Assembly (NCBI GenBank): GCA_024234575.1
Contig: JACKOB010000006.1
Location: 1 to 64,000 of the forward strand
Source of the DNA: Hahellaceae bacterium
GTDB lineage: Bacteria; Pseudomonadota; Gammaproteobacteria; Pseudomonadales; Oleiphilaceae
DNA: 64,000 nucleotides
Direction: 5' to 3'
The notes under the pieces are model-generated. The model made no database searches, was not told the origin of the DNA, and worked only from the letters and a program-made list of their open reading frames with translations. The translations under genes were made by a program, and so were the position numbers. Below are positions 27,502 to 35,787 of this stretch, one piece after another. The first letter of the stretch is position 1. Every line of letters begins with the position of its first letter.

Positions 27502-28431
27502 ATGGCCGTTAATGCCAGAAATATCTATTTGTTTGCAAACCATGCCCGTAGTTTTTTAGGGGCGGTGAAGTTCAGGGAATTACATTCCGAAAATTATCAC
27601 TGGCAGTATCTTGAGGCTGGCGATATTTCTAAGCCAACAGTGCTGCTAGTGCATGGCTTTGGTGAGTCGAAGGCCGTATGGCGTTCTTTGATGCTAAGCC
27701 TTTCGCGTAACTATTATGTGCTGGCACCTGACTTGCCCGGATTAAAGTCTGGTATCGCCACGCAAGATGGGCGGTACGACTTTCCCCGATTAGCCGCCTG
27801 TTTAAATGAGTTTGTCTGTGCGCTGGACCTTGGAAGGTTCCATTTGCTAGGGCATTCACTGGGGGCAAATGTCGCGGCGGTATTTGCCGCCAGATACCAG
27901 CAGCGCATGCTGTCGTTAGTGTTAATATCCCTCTTGGCTATTGATCATCTCAATCCATCATCTCAGATCGCACGATTTTCAGATTTTCAGGATCTGATTC
28001 GTTGTGAGCGAGAAAACGCGTTGCAAGCACTGCTGCAAATGCTTTTTTATCAACCGCCTGCCATTCCGTCTGCCGTATTGCGTTACGAAGAGCGAAAGAT
28101 GTCGTCACTTCGCGGCTTTCATCAGCAAGTTTTGGCAGATGTACGGCTAAATATGCTTTTTTTACTGCAAAGCCTGCAGTATTTGCCGTCCCAGACAATG
28201 CTCGTCACCGGCGAGGATGATGTTTTTCAAAGCGATGACAATTGGTCTGTTCTGCGTCAGTCGCCTCAAAAGGTGCAGTTTCGCTCGATACCCAGATGCG
28301 GGCACATGCCGCTTTTGGAGCGCCCGCGCGAGCTGTTGCAGATTTATTCCAACTATCTCAATTCGTTTCATCAGTACTCTTTTGATACTTCAAGTAATGG
28401 GAAAGAAACCATCTCTGTGGAGCCTCAATAA
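27502..28431 (+). CDS. Alpha/beta hydrolase
   Basis: The 309-residue protein is a single alpha/beta-hydrolase domain with Val-His-Gly-Phe-Gly near residue 49, nucleophile Ser119 in Gly-His-Ser-Leu-Gly, and a likely catalytic His in the Gly-His-Met-Pro-Leu motif near residue 273. No signal peptide is evident, so it is probably cytoplasmic. It lies downstream of the lipase pair but with a 190-base AT-rich gap, so it may have its own promoter. The start at 27502 has GAGG upstream. The substrate cannot be predicted. Confidence 0.85.
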   Translation: MAVNARNIYLFANHARSFLGAVKFRELHSENYHWQYLEAGDISKPTVLLVHGFGESKAVWRSLMLSLSRNYYVLAPDLPGLKSGIATQDGRYDFPRLAACLNEFVCALDLGRFHLLGHSLGANVAAVFAARYQQRMLSLVLISLLAIDHLNPSSQIARFSDFQDLIRCERENALQALLQMLFYQPPAIPSAVLRYEERKMSSLRGFHQQVLADVRLNMLFLLQSLQYLPSQTMLVTGEDDVFQSDDNWSVLRQSPQKVQFRSIPRCGHMPLLERPRELLQIYSNYLNSFHQYSFDTSSNGKETISVEPQ

Positions 28432-28947
28432 TACCTCCGCGGTGTCCTTTTCTGTTGTTTGAGTGTAATGGCGTTTGTAGCTGACTTTAATCAAGGCGAA
28501 CGATAAATTGTTATTTACAACTCGCCTTATAGCTGTTACAAACTATACTCTTCAAAATGTATCAACATGAAAGCAAAGAATAAAAATAATATGCAGGTGT
28601 TGTTTCAGTCGTCAGGCCTATCTATATCAGCGTGGCCGCACGATCGATGAATCCCTGTAGAAGGCAGTAGAATCGCTGGTGTGATCCTTGGGAGGCGTAA
28701 AGCCTGCTTGGTTAAGATGACACATCACTGATTTGCAGAAAATAAAAATAATAGGGCAATTGTCTTGTGCAACAGACAGTAGTTAAGTCTGTAAGAAGTA
28801 AGCGTGATAAAACTTAGCCGCTACTAAAAATATCAGCACCTTGCACCAAGGTCTGTTGGTCTAGTTGCGTCATCCGTGTGTTGAGCTCGCTAGTTTTGTG
28901 TCGCTTGTCTTCTTTTGTCCTGCTAACTCTATGGCGAGGAAAAAGGG
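28432..28947 (+). promoter_or_regulatory. 516-base leader upstream of the cytochrome oxidase operon
   Basis: No gene could be supported here. A TATACT at 28544-28549 may be a -10 element, without a convincing -35 box. A 19-codon open frame begins with ATG at 28591 but lacks a ribosome site. The long leader could carry regulation of the oxidase operon, but nothing specific is visible. Confidence 0.3.
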
Positions 28948-30162
28948 ATGTCATACCATTTCGGTGCTCTTTCCGGCAGTGTTTCTCACAGCATTCAGGA
29001 ACCGCATCCAAACTCTAAATCTAAAGTCATTCACAACACGTCCTATCGTAAAAACCTTTTCGTCCGGTCTGCGGCTATAACCACTTTTGCCTTGGGAAGT
29101 TTGCCAGCCTGGGCTGAAATGAAACTCAATTTGGTTGAACCTGTATCGCCACTCACCAAGAGCGTGTATGACCTGCACATGATTACGTCATGGCTGGCGT
29201 TCTGGATCATGGTGGTTGTGATCGGTCTGGTTGGCTACGCAATGATTAAGTTTCGTAAGTCGAAAAACTATCAGGCCGATCAGACCTTTCATGAAAACTC
29301 TTTTGGCAGGTGGTCCTGGCTGCTGGTGCCAGTCATTGTTCTGGGTATTGATCTATCTATCGCGGGTAAAGCGAATAACACTTTTGATCAGGTTGAAGAC
29401 ATTGGTACTGCGGATGTGACGGTAAAAGTCACAGGTTCTCAGTGGAAGTGGACATACGACTATATTGAAGACGATATTCGGCTAATCAGTAGCATAAAGA
29501 AAAAAGAGGATGCCGGTGATGAGTATTTGCGTTCGGTAGATGAGCCGTTGGTGCTGCCGGTTAATCAGCGAATTCGTTTTTTGCACACTGCCACCGATGT
29601 ATTGCATGCGTGGTGGGTTCCGGCGATCGCCGTTAAAAAAGATTCCATTCCCGGTTATATCAATGAAACCTGGACCGTTATAGAACGAGAAGGTTTGTAT
29701 ACCGGGCAGTGCGCTGAAAACTGTGGCACCGGCCATGCATACATGCCGATTCAGGTTGCCGCGGTTAGTGCTGATGCCTACCAAAGCTGGATGGCAGAGA
29801 AAAAGTCTAAGAAACAGGCTGAAATTGCACTGGCATCATCGGATAAGATTTGGACGGTAGAGGAGATGTCTGCTAAAGGGGAAGAAGTTTACAACACATT
29901 TTGCTCTGCTTGTCATCAGCCAGGTGGTGAAGGGTTGGCACCAGTTTTCCCTGCACTAAAAGGTAGTCCCATTGCGACAGGAGATATCGCTGCCCATCTG
30001 AATATTGTTATAAATGGCAAGCAAGGTACTGCAATGTCGGCATGGGGGGCTCAGTTAAGTGATCTGCAAATTGCCGCAGTGGTTACTTATGAGCGTAATG
30101 CCTTTGGTAATAACGTGGGTGATGTGGTGCAGCCTTCTGATATTAAAGCGGCGAGGAAGTGA
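28948..30162 (+). CDS. coxB: Cytochrome c oxidase subunit II with fused cytochrome c domain
   Basis: The 404-residue protein has a leader and two transmembrane helices (about residues 70-125), then a CuA cupredoxin domain and a C-terminal cytochrome c domain, i.e. the caa3-like layout. CuA ligands are His220, Cys255, Cys259, His263 and Met266. The haem c site is Cys319-Ser-Ala-Cys322-His323. The first about 40 residues are polar and longer than in many homologues; the start at ATG 28948 is supported by GAGG and AAAGGG upstream. It accepts electrons from cytochrome c in the periplasm and passes them to subunit I. It is the first gene of the cox operon. Confidence 0.95.
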   Translation: MSYHFGALSGSVSHSIQEPHPNSKSKVIHNTSYRKNLFVRSAAITTFALGSLPAWAEMKLNLVEPVSPLTKSVYDLHMITSWLAFWIMVVVIGLVGYAMIKFRKSKNYQADQTFHENSFGRWSWLLVPVIVLGIDLSIAGKANNTFDQVEDIGTADVTVKVTGSQWKWTYDYIEDDIRLISSIKKKEDAGDEYLRSVDEPLVLPVNQRIRFLHTATDVLHAWWVPAIAVKKDSIPGYINETWTVIEREGLYTGQCAENCGTGHAYMPIQVAAVSADAYQSWMAEKKSKKQAEIALASSDKIWTVEEMSAKGEEVYNTFCSACHQPGGEGLAPVFPALKGSPIATGDIAAHLNIVINGKQGTAMSAWGAQLSDLQIAAVVTYERNAFGNNVGDVVQPSDIKAARK

Positions 30163-30259
30163 TGCCGGGTTTTAAAAGAGAATTACGTTTAAGTGACCAC
30201 AGCAAGGCTTTTCAAAATAATAATGATCAGTTATGTCTCATGACAGGAGAGCAAGCAGA

Positions 30260-31864
30260 ATGAGTACCGTAGCAGCACATCACGATGATGATCATCACCA
30301 CGCGCCACCGGCCGGGATGAAGCGCTGGTTGTTTAGTACCAACCACAAAGACATCGGTACGATGTACCTGATCTTTTCTCTGATTATGCTTTTCCTGGGC
30401 GGTGGAATGGCGATGCTGATTCGCGCCGAGCTTTATATGCCTGGATTGCAATTGCTAGAGCCTGACCTTTACAACAACATGGTAACCAATCACGCCTTGA
30501 TTATGGTATTTGGTGTAGTTATGCCTGCGGCTGCGGGTATGGCGAACTGGATGATTCCGTTGATGATCGGGGCGCCAGATATGGCTCTACCAAGGCTTAA
30601 TAACCTGAGTTTCTGGCTGTTGCCCGCCGGTGCTACCTTATTGATTATGTCTGTTTTAGCGCCATTTTTTGGTGGTGGGGCGCCTGTCAATACGGGTTGG
30701 ACATTGTATCCGCCGCTGTCGATTCAGGCGGGCATGTCGATGGATTTGCTGATATTTACATTGCACGTGTTAGGCATATCATCCATTCTTGCGTCTATTA
30801 ATATCATTACCACTATCATCAATATGCGCGCCCCCGGCATGACGATGATGAAAATGCCCTTGTTTGTCTGGGCCTGGTTCTTCACTGCGGTGTTGCTCAT
30901 TATCGTCATGCCGGCATTGGCAGGCGGGGTAACCATGCTTCTTTTTGATCGTCACTTCGGTACAAGCTTCTTTGATGCCGCTGGTGGCGGAGATCCGGTG
31001 CTTTTCCAACACCTGTTCTGGTTTTTCGGACACCCTGAGGTTTATGTGTTGCTGTTGCCATCGATTGGTGTGATGGGCGTTGTCATTCCAACCTTCTCTC
31101 GCAAGCCGTTGTTTGGTTATAAGTCGTTGGTCTGGGGAATGGTGGTATTAACTATTTTGGGCTGCGTGGTCTGGGCACATCATCAATACACCATTGGCAT
31201 GTCTGTTTTTGCGACCAAATATTTCATGATCGGTACCATTCTTATTTCGATACCCGTTGGGCTGATGATTTTTAACTTCGTCTTCACCATGTGGCGGGGG
31301 GCAATGACTTTTGAAACACCCATGCTGTTTTCAATCGCGATCATCATAATGTTTTCATTTGCCGGGGCGACCGGGGTCATGCTGGCCGTTGTACCAGCGG
31401 ATCTGCAGTATCACGATACCTATTTTGTTGTCGCCCACTTTCATTATGCCCTGATACCGGGAGCATTGTTCGGGCTTTATGCTGGCGTGTTTTATTGGCT
31501 GCCCAAGTGGACCGGGCATATGTATAACGAAAAGCTGGGTAAGATTTTTTTCTGGTGGACAACCATCGCCTTTAACGTCACGTTCTTCCCGCAGCACTTC
31601 TCTGGCCTGGCAGGGATGCCGCGCCGGATAGTCGACTACGGTGTTCAGTTTCAAGAGTTTAACGTTATTTCCAGTATCGGAGGGTTTGCCTTTGGCCTCT
31701 CGCATTTACTGTTTTTGTATATCATTATTCAGACAGTTCGTGGTGGCAAGAAAGCACCAGCTATGCCATGGGAAGGTGCGCAAATTGGCACTTCCGGATT
31801 GGAGTGGACGGTAAGTTCACCACCTCCGCATCACACGTTTACGACGCCGCCAACGGTTAAGTGA
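30260..31864 (+). CDS. coxA: Cytochrome c oxidase subunit I (aa3 type)
   Basis: The 534-residue protein has twelve helices and a His/Asp-rich N terminus. Motifs include His-Pro-Glu-Val-Tyr with the Tyr that cross-links to a CuB histidine, the His-His pair in Trp-Ala-His-His-Gln, and the haem ligands in His-Phe-His-Tyr-Ala. It contains haem a, haem a3 and CuB and reduces oxygen to water while pumping protons. The ATG at 30260, with AGGAG upstream, is preferred over the in-frame ATG at 30233. It follows coxB by about 97 bases. Confidence 0.97.
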   Translation: MSTVAAHHDDDHHHAPPAGMKRWLFSTNHKDIGTMYLIFSLIMLFLGGGMAMLIRAELYMPGLQLLEPDLYNNMVTNHALIMVFGVVMPAAAGMANWMIPLMIGAPDMALPRLNNLSFWLLPAGATLLIMSVLAPFFGGGAPVNTGWTLYPPLSIQAGMSMDLLIFTLHVLGISSILASINIITTIINMRAPGMTMMKMPLFVWAWFFTAVLLIIVMPALAGGVTMLLFDRHFGTSFFDAAGGGDPVLFQHLFWFFGHPEVYVLLLPSIGVMGVVIPTFSRKPLFGYKSLVWGMVVLTILGCVVWAHHQYTIGMSVFATKYFMIGTILISIPVGLMIFNFVFTMWRGAMTFETPMLFSIAIIIMFSFAGATGVMLAVVPADLQYHDTYFVVAHFHYALIPGALFGLYAGVFYWLPKWTGHMYNEKLGKIFFWWTTIAFNVTFFPQHFSGLAGMPRRIVDYGVQFQEFNVISSIGGFAFGLSHLLFLYIIIQTVRGGKKAPAMPWEGAQIGTSGLEWTVSSPPPHHTFTTPPTVK

Positions 31865-31872
31865 ACAGCGAC

Positions 31873-31897
31873 GAGCCACTGCGATCAGTGGTGGCTC
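31873..31897 (+). other. Intercistronic hairpin after coxA
   Basis: GAGCCAC and GTGGCTC arms plus an inner CACTG-CGAT-CAGTG stem lie 9 bases after the coxA stop and upstream of the small cox gene. No T tract follows. It may mark an mRNA processing or stability boundary in the cox operon. Confidence 0.45.
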
Positions 31898-31952
31898 TTA
31901 GTAGTACCTTTAGTTTGGCCGCGGGGCCAGCAATAGCAGCGAGTGTAGAGCG

Positions 31953-32117
31953 ATGAATGAAAAAGCAAGCGAGCCAAACACTGTTCAAGTAAAAAAAGAG
32001 ATAACTGTTTCAGTGCGGCGAACAAATGTGATCCTGGCCTTGCTGTTTGGTGCAATTGCCATTGCCAGCACCATGATTCCATTTTGGACGGCAAGCCGCA
32101 TGGGTATCACCGGCTAG
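31953..32117 (+). CDS. Small cytochrome oxidase assembly-type membrane protein, 54 aa
   Basis: A 54-codon gene lies between coxA and ctaG. Its product has a polar N terminus of about 25 residues, then a single hydrophobic segment (about residues 26-46) ending with a short polar tail. Pseudomonas and relatives have a small protein at the same position in the cox operon, often labelled cytochrome oxidase small assembly protein, so this is its likely counterpart. It begins with an ATG after a modest GAG-containing ribosome site and ends 27 bases before ctaG. The role is inferred from position only. Confidence 0.75.
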   Translation: MNEKASEPNTVQVKKEITVSVRRTNVILALLFGAIAIASTMIPFWTASRMGITG

Positions 32118-32144
32118 TAAATGGCAGGGTGTAAGGAGTAACAA

Positions 32145-32795
32145 TTGGCTGAATCCGAGCAGATCGCCGCTCAGGCGGCAAAGATCAAAGCTAGTAACCG
32201 CCGTGTCTTTCTCACTCTCGGCATGGTGGCGGTGTTGATGTTTGGTTTCGCTTTCGCTTTAGTGCCCTTGTATCGCATTATTTGCGATGTAACCGGGGTG
32301 AACAGCGTTGCCACCAACACGACCCGCGTGAAAGCGTCTGATGTTGTAGATATGGTTGTTGATCGTTCGCGACTGGTTACCATCGAGTTCGATGCAACGA
32401 TTAATGGCAATCTACCCTGGGAGTTTAAGCCCAGTATCAAAAAGGTTCAGGTGCATCCGGGGGAACGTAAACAAGTGAGCTATTACTTTAAGAACAACGC
32501 AGACCACCCGGTTACGACTCAATCTGTGCCGGGAGTGACACCTTGGCAGGCGTCTCGTCATTTTCAGAAGATTGAATGTTTTTGTTTTAACACGCAAACC
32601 CTGGCGGCAGGAGAAGAAGTAGAAATGGGGTTGCTGTTTGTTGTGGATGCAGAACTGCCCAAAGAAATTAACACACTGACATTGTCCTACACGATTATGG
32701 ATATAGACCGGGGTAAGGCTTTAGAAAAGCCAGATCTATCAGCAGCAGACAATGATTATGAAGGTCAATCTGCTCGACGGATTTCGATGCGCTGA
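32145..32795 (+). CDS. ctaG: Cytochrome c oxidase assembly protein CtaG/Cox11
   Basis: The 216-residue protein has one N-terminal membrane helix (about residues 20-43) and a periplasmic immunoglobulin-like domain with the copper-binding Cys145-Phe-Cys147-Phe motif, characteristic of Cox11. It inserts copper into the CuB site of subunit I. Translation begins with TTG at 32145, with AAGGAG at 32133-32138; an ATG at 32121 in the same frame meets a stop after six codons. It sits between the small cox protein and coxC. Confidence 0.95.
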   Translation: MAESEQIAAQAAKIKASNRRVFLTLGMVAVLMFGFAFALVPLYRIICDVTGVNSVATNTTRVKASDVVDMVVDRSRLVTIEFDATINGNLPWEFKPSIKKVQVHPGERKQVSYYFKNNADHPVTTQSVPGVTPWQASRHFQKIECFCFNTQTLAAGEEVEMGLLFVVDAELPKEINTLTLSYTIMDIDRGKALEKPDLSAADNDYEGQSARRISMR

Positions 32796-32853
32796 ATAGA
32801 CAAAACTAAACTACATTTAAGTAAGGCTACAAAAACAAAAGAGGATAAGTCTT

Positions 32854-33726
32854 ATGGCAGCAACAGGTGAACATTATTATGTTCCAGAAGGAAGTCACTG
32901 GCCGATCATAGCAGTTGCCGGTATTTTCCTAACGGTTTTAGGGTTCGCTTTTTGGGCGAATGGAATGTCTTTTGGCCCCTTTTCAACCGTTGCGGGTCTG
33001 TGCATTATTTTCTATTTGTTTTACGGGTGGTTTAACGATGTGATTGACGAGAGCATGTCGGGTAAATACAGCACCCAGGTCGATACATCGTTTCGACAAG
33101 GCATGATGTGGTTTATTACCTCTGAAGTTTTTTTCTTTGCGGCATTTTTTGGCACACTCTATTACATTCGAAATATCGCCTTGCCTTATCTAAGTGGTGA
33201 AGGGCATCTTGGGTCGTCGAATTTGCTATGGGACGGTTTTAAGGCCACCTGGCCGCTGGTTAATACACCTGACCCCGACAAGTACACCCAGGTTAAAGAA
33301 GCGATGGGGGCTGGCGGTATACCTCTGTACAACACCATCATATTATTGACCAGCGGTGCAACCATTACATGGGCGCACTGGGGGCTAAAAAAGAATAGTA
33401 AAACCCATTTGGTTACCGGGCTGGCATGCACTGTTGCTTTAGGTCTTTTCTTCCTCTCATTGCAGGTGTATGAGTACGTTCATGCGTATCAAGAGCTTGG
33501 CCTAACGCTGGCGTCCGGCGTTTACGGCTCAACGTTTTTTATGCTCACCGGATTTCATGGCATGCACGTTACCATCGGCACTATCATGCTGATCGTTATT
33601 ACCGTGCGTAGTATTAAAGATCATTTTACCGTTGAGAAGCACTTCGCTTTTGAGGCAGTTGCCTGGTATTGGCACTTTGTTGATGTCGTGTGGTTGGGTT
33701 TGTATATCTTTGTTTACTGGATCTAA
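32854..33726 (+). CDS. coxC: Cytochrome c oxidase subunit III
   Basis: The 290-residue protein has seven hydrophobic segments and the subunit III motifs Phe-Phe-Ala-Ala-Phe-Phe (helix 3), Phe-His-Gly-Met-His-Val near residue 231, and a C-terminal Tyr-Trp-His-Phe-Val-Asp-Val-Val-Trp. It stabilises the oxidase and has no redox centre. It is the last plus-strand gene before the terminator at 33738. Confidence 0.95.
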   Translation: MAATGEHYYVPEGSHWPIIAVAGIFLTVLGFAFWANGMSFGPFSTVAGLCIIFYLFYGWFNDVIDESMSGKYSTQVDTSFRQGMMWFITSEVFFFAAFFGTLYYIRNIALPYLSGEGHLGSSNLLWDGFKATWPLVNTPDPDKYTQVKEAMGAGGIPLYNTIILLTSGATITWAHWGLKKNSKTHLVTGLACTVALGLFFLSLQVYEYVHAYQELGLTLASGVYGSTFFMLTGFHGMHVTIGTIMLIVITVRSIKDHFTVEKHFAFEAVAWYWHFVDVVWLGLYIFVYWI

Positions 33727-33737
33727 TCCTGTGAATA

Positions 33738-33765
33738 AAAAAAGGTGGCTTAGGCCACCTTTTTT
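33738..33765. terminator. Rho-independent terminator after coxC
   Basis: A GGTGGC/GCCACC stem with a TTAG loop is extended by matching A and T tracts on both sides, so it can act in both directions. It ends the coxB-coxC block and the convergent DUF2909 gene. Confidence 0.92.
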
Positions 33766-33800
33766 ATCGCTTTAGCAAAGTCTTCGGAAGTATCGCTGGT

Positions 33801-34010
33801 TTAGGGTGAGCCCAATGAGTTTGGTGTGATATATCCCATCATGGCACCAACAACAATTAACACAAGTAAGCTGATCGACAGCACGATCCGAATGGTTAGT
33901 GCCTTGGCCACCCGTTGCTGGCCGCTCGCGTCTTTTGTCAGGAAGAAAGCACCACTGAATAGACTGGCCAGAATGGCAATCAGCAGCGTAATAATGAGAA
34001 TTTTAAACAT
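33801..34010 (-). CDS. DUF2909 twin transmembrane protein
   Basis: The 69-residue protein has two hydrophobic helices separated by a short basic loop, matching the DUF2909 family that lies in the cox locus of Pseudomonas and related genera between coxC and surf1. Here it is encoded on the opposite strand to the rest of the cluster, as in Pseudomonas. Its function is not known. It may contribute to oxidase assembly, judging only from conserved neighbourhood. Confidence 0.85.
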   Translation of the reverse strand: MFKILIITLLIAILASLFSGAFFLTKDASGQQRVAKALTIRIVLSISLLVLIVVGAMMGYITPNSLGSP

Positions 34011-34121
34011 AAAGCACCTGAGTTTTTATTATGATGACGTTATTGGCCGTGTTCGTGCACTGTCTTACGGAATTAAGAAATAATAACCACATTCGTTGTT
34101 GCTGCAAGAGGTTTATGTTTT

Positions 34122-34868
34122 TTGATCAATAATAAACGCTTTGTCTTTAGACCATTCCTGACGCTTTTTTGCGGCCTGTTAATCGTGGTGTTTTTATTTT
34201 TGGGGACATGGCAATGTTTGCGCGTCATTGAGAAAGAAACGCTGCAGCAGTCATACGATAGTAAGCAGCGAATGCCGGAGCAGCCCTTGTCAGATTTGAT
34301 ACAGCAGGGGATAGGTGGCAATGATGAGATGATGGTGTATCGCAAAGTAAGTGCTTCGGGTACTTTTGAAATTGACGATGCGTTCTACGTCGACAACGTC
34401 ATCCTTGATGGTAAACCGGGCTACTTGCTACATGTGCCTCTGCGGCTGGAAACGGGGCAGGTCGTACTGGTAAATCGCGGTTGGGTTGTTGCCGATAAAA
34501 CAAGGGGGGTTCTGCCAGATATTGTGTCGTCATCCTTACCGGTGCAGGTCAGGGGTACGTTGGTCGCGCCACGCTCTAAACCTGTTATGTTGTCAGATTT
34601 ACCCAGGCCCGATTTGGAACAGGAAGGGCTATGGTTTTATGTCGATCTTGAGTATTTATCGCATCGATTGGGGACAACCGTTTTACCGCTTGTATTGGAG
34701 TTATCGCCAGAAGACGCGCTGGCATTACGTGTTAATCCAACGCAATTTGATGCCAAAGTTGGCATGCATATCGGCTACGCGATTCAGTGGTATGTTTTCG
34801 TTTTATTTGTTTTAATGGGGTACGTTTCAATGAGCCTGAGAAGTAAAAATCAACAAAGCTCAGAGTAA
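34122..34868 (+). CDS. surf1: SURF1-family oxidase assembly protein
   Basis: The 248-residue protein has an N-terminal and a C-terminal membrane helix around a periplasmic domain, the SURF1 layout. Typical motifs are the Gly-Thr-Trp-Gln N-terminal segment and the Val-Asn-Arg-Gly-Trp-Val block near residue 115. It helps with haem a insertion into subunit I. It starts at TTG 34122 with AAGAGG at 34106-34111; a nearby ATG at 34115 is out of frame. It is divergent from the DUF2909 gene and opens the second cox block. Confidence 0.9.
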   Translation: MINNKRFVFRPFLTLFCGLLIVVFLFLGTWQCLRVIEKETLQQSYDSKQRMPEQPLSDLIQQGIGGNDEMMVYRKVSASGTFEIDDAFYVDNVILDGKPGYLLHVPLRLETGQVVLVNRGWVVADKTRGVLPDIVSSSLPVQVRGTLVAPRSKPVMLSDLPRPDLEQEGLWFYVDLEYLSHRLGTTVLPLVLELSPEDALALRVNPTQFDAKVGMHIGYAIQWYVFVLFVLMGYVSMSLRSKNQQSSE

Positions 34869-34977
34869 TAAAAATAAAAACGATATGCTTAAAAGCCTGT
34901 GCTCTTCTTCCTGCTTTTATCGCCACAATATCGGTTAAAAAAAATTAAAAACAATAACCAGAACGCTGCAGGTCACC

Positions 34978-35706
34978 ATGGCAAATATGAATACTCCCGT
35001 TTCTGGCGTGCCCGAAAAGGGTTCGACGCAATCACCGACACCTGAACGGATATCTCCCTTCCGCAGCGCCAGGCCGGTGCTCATCATGCTGCTGCTGTTT
35101 GCGCTCCCTTATGTGATTTCCTGGTACTACTTGTTTTCTGACGAACCAGTTATTGCCATTTCCCCCAGTAACAAAGGCGTCTTGATATCTCCCATGAGGG
35201 CTTTAGATGATCTGCGCTTTGATTATCTCATGGGGCAGTATCAGGCTAGCAGTGAAAGTGCAGACGAGCAGGGAAGTGAAGATCGCATTATTGACTCTGG
35301 TACAACTTCAGTGAGCCAGTGGCAGAACCATTGGACAATGGTCACTGTTATCGACTCTACTTGCGAAGACGTTTGTAAAAAGACGTTGTTTGATATGGGG
35401 CAAGTCCGGCGCGCTATGGGGGTGGGTCGTGACCAGGTTAAACGCGTGGCGCTGGTAACCGATACCGCCCAGATGGAAGTGGTTAGGCAAAGGGCCTCCG
35501 AGTTTCCCGGGACAATGTTTGTCATGTCTCCCCGTACATCTGTTGATCGGTTGTTGTCACAGCTCGGTGGTGCGATGCCAAGCATGACCCATGGTGTATT
35601 TCTGATTGATCCCTTGGGCAACTTTATGATGGCTTATACGCCTGATATGCCTGCGAAGTTTTTGTTGGATGACCTCGAAAGGCTATTTAAAGTAAATAAA
35701 AAATAG
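34978..35706 (+). CDS. Sco-like membrane-anchored thioredoxin-fold protein
   Basis: The 242-residue protein has one membrane helix (about residues 33-52) and a periplasmic domain with a Cys129-Glu-Asp-Val-Cys133 (CxxxC) motif and His205 in Thr-His-Gly-Val-Phe-Leu-Ile-Asp-Pro-Leu-Gly. This spacing and context match the copper-binding Cys pair and distal His of Sco1/SenC. A similar protein lies at the same position in Pseudomonas cox loci as an uncharacterised gene. A role in copper delivery to CuA is likely but inferred, since overall similarity to classical Sco is weak. Confidence 0.75.
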   Translation: MANMNTPVSGVPEKGSTQSPTPERISPFRSARPVLIMLLLFALPYVISWYYLFSDEPVIAISPSNKGVLISPMRALDDLRFDYLMGQYQASSESADEQGSEDRIIDSGTTSVSQWQNHWTMVTVIDSTCEDVCKKTLFDMGQVRRAMGVGRDQVKRVALVTDTAQMEVVRQRASEFPGTMFVMSPRTSVDRLLSQLGGAMPSMTHGVFLIDPLGNFMMAYTPDMPAKFLLDDLERLFKVNKK

Positions 35707-35787
35707 AAGCACTAAAACAACTTAACGTGCGTGTCTTGCACCGACAATATCGCAACATAAGTTTCACCTGATGTGTAAAGAGCGAGT

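Noticed and set aside
28591..28650. 19-codon open frame in the cox leader
   Set aside because: No ribosome site, no recognisable peptide, and short enough to occur by chance.
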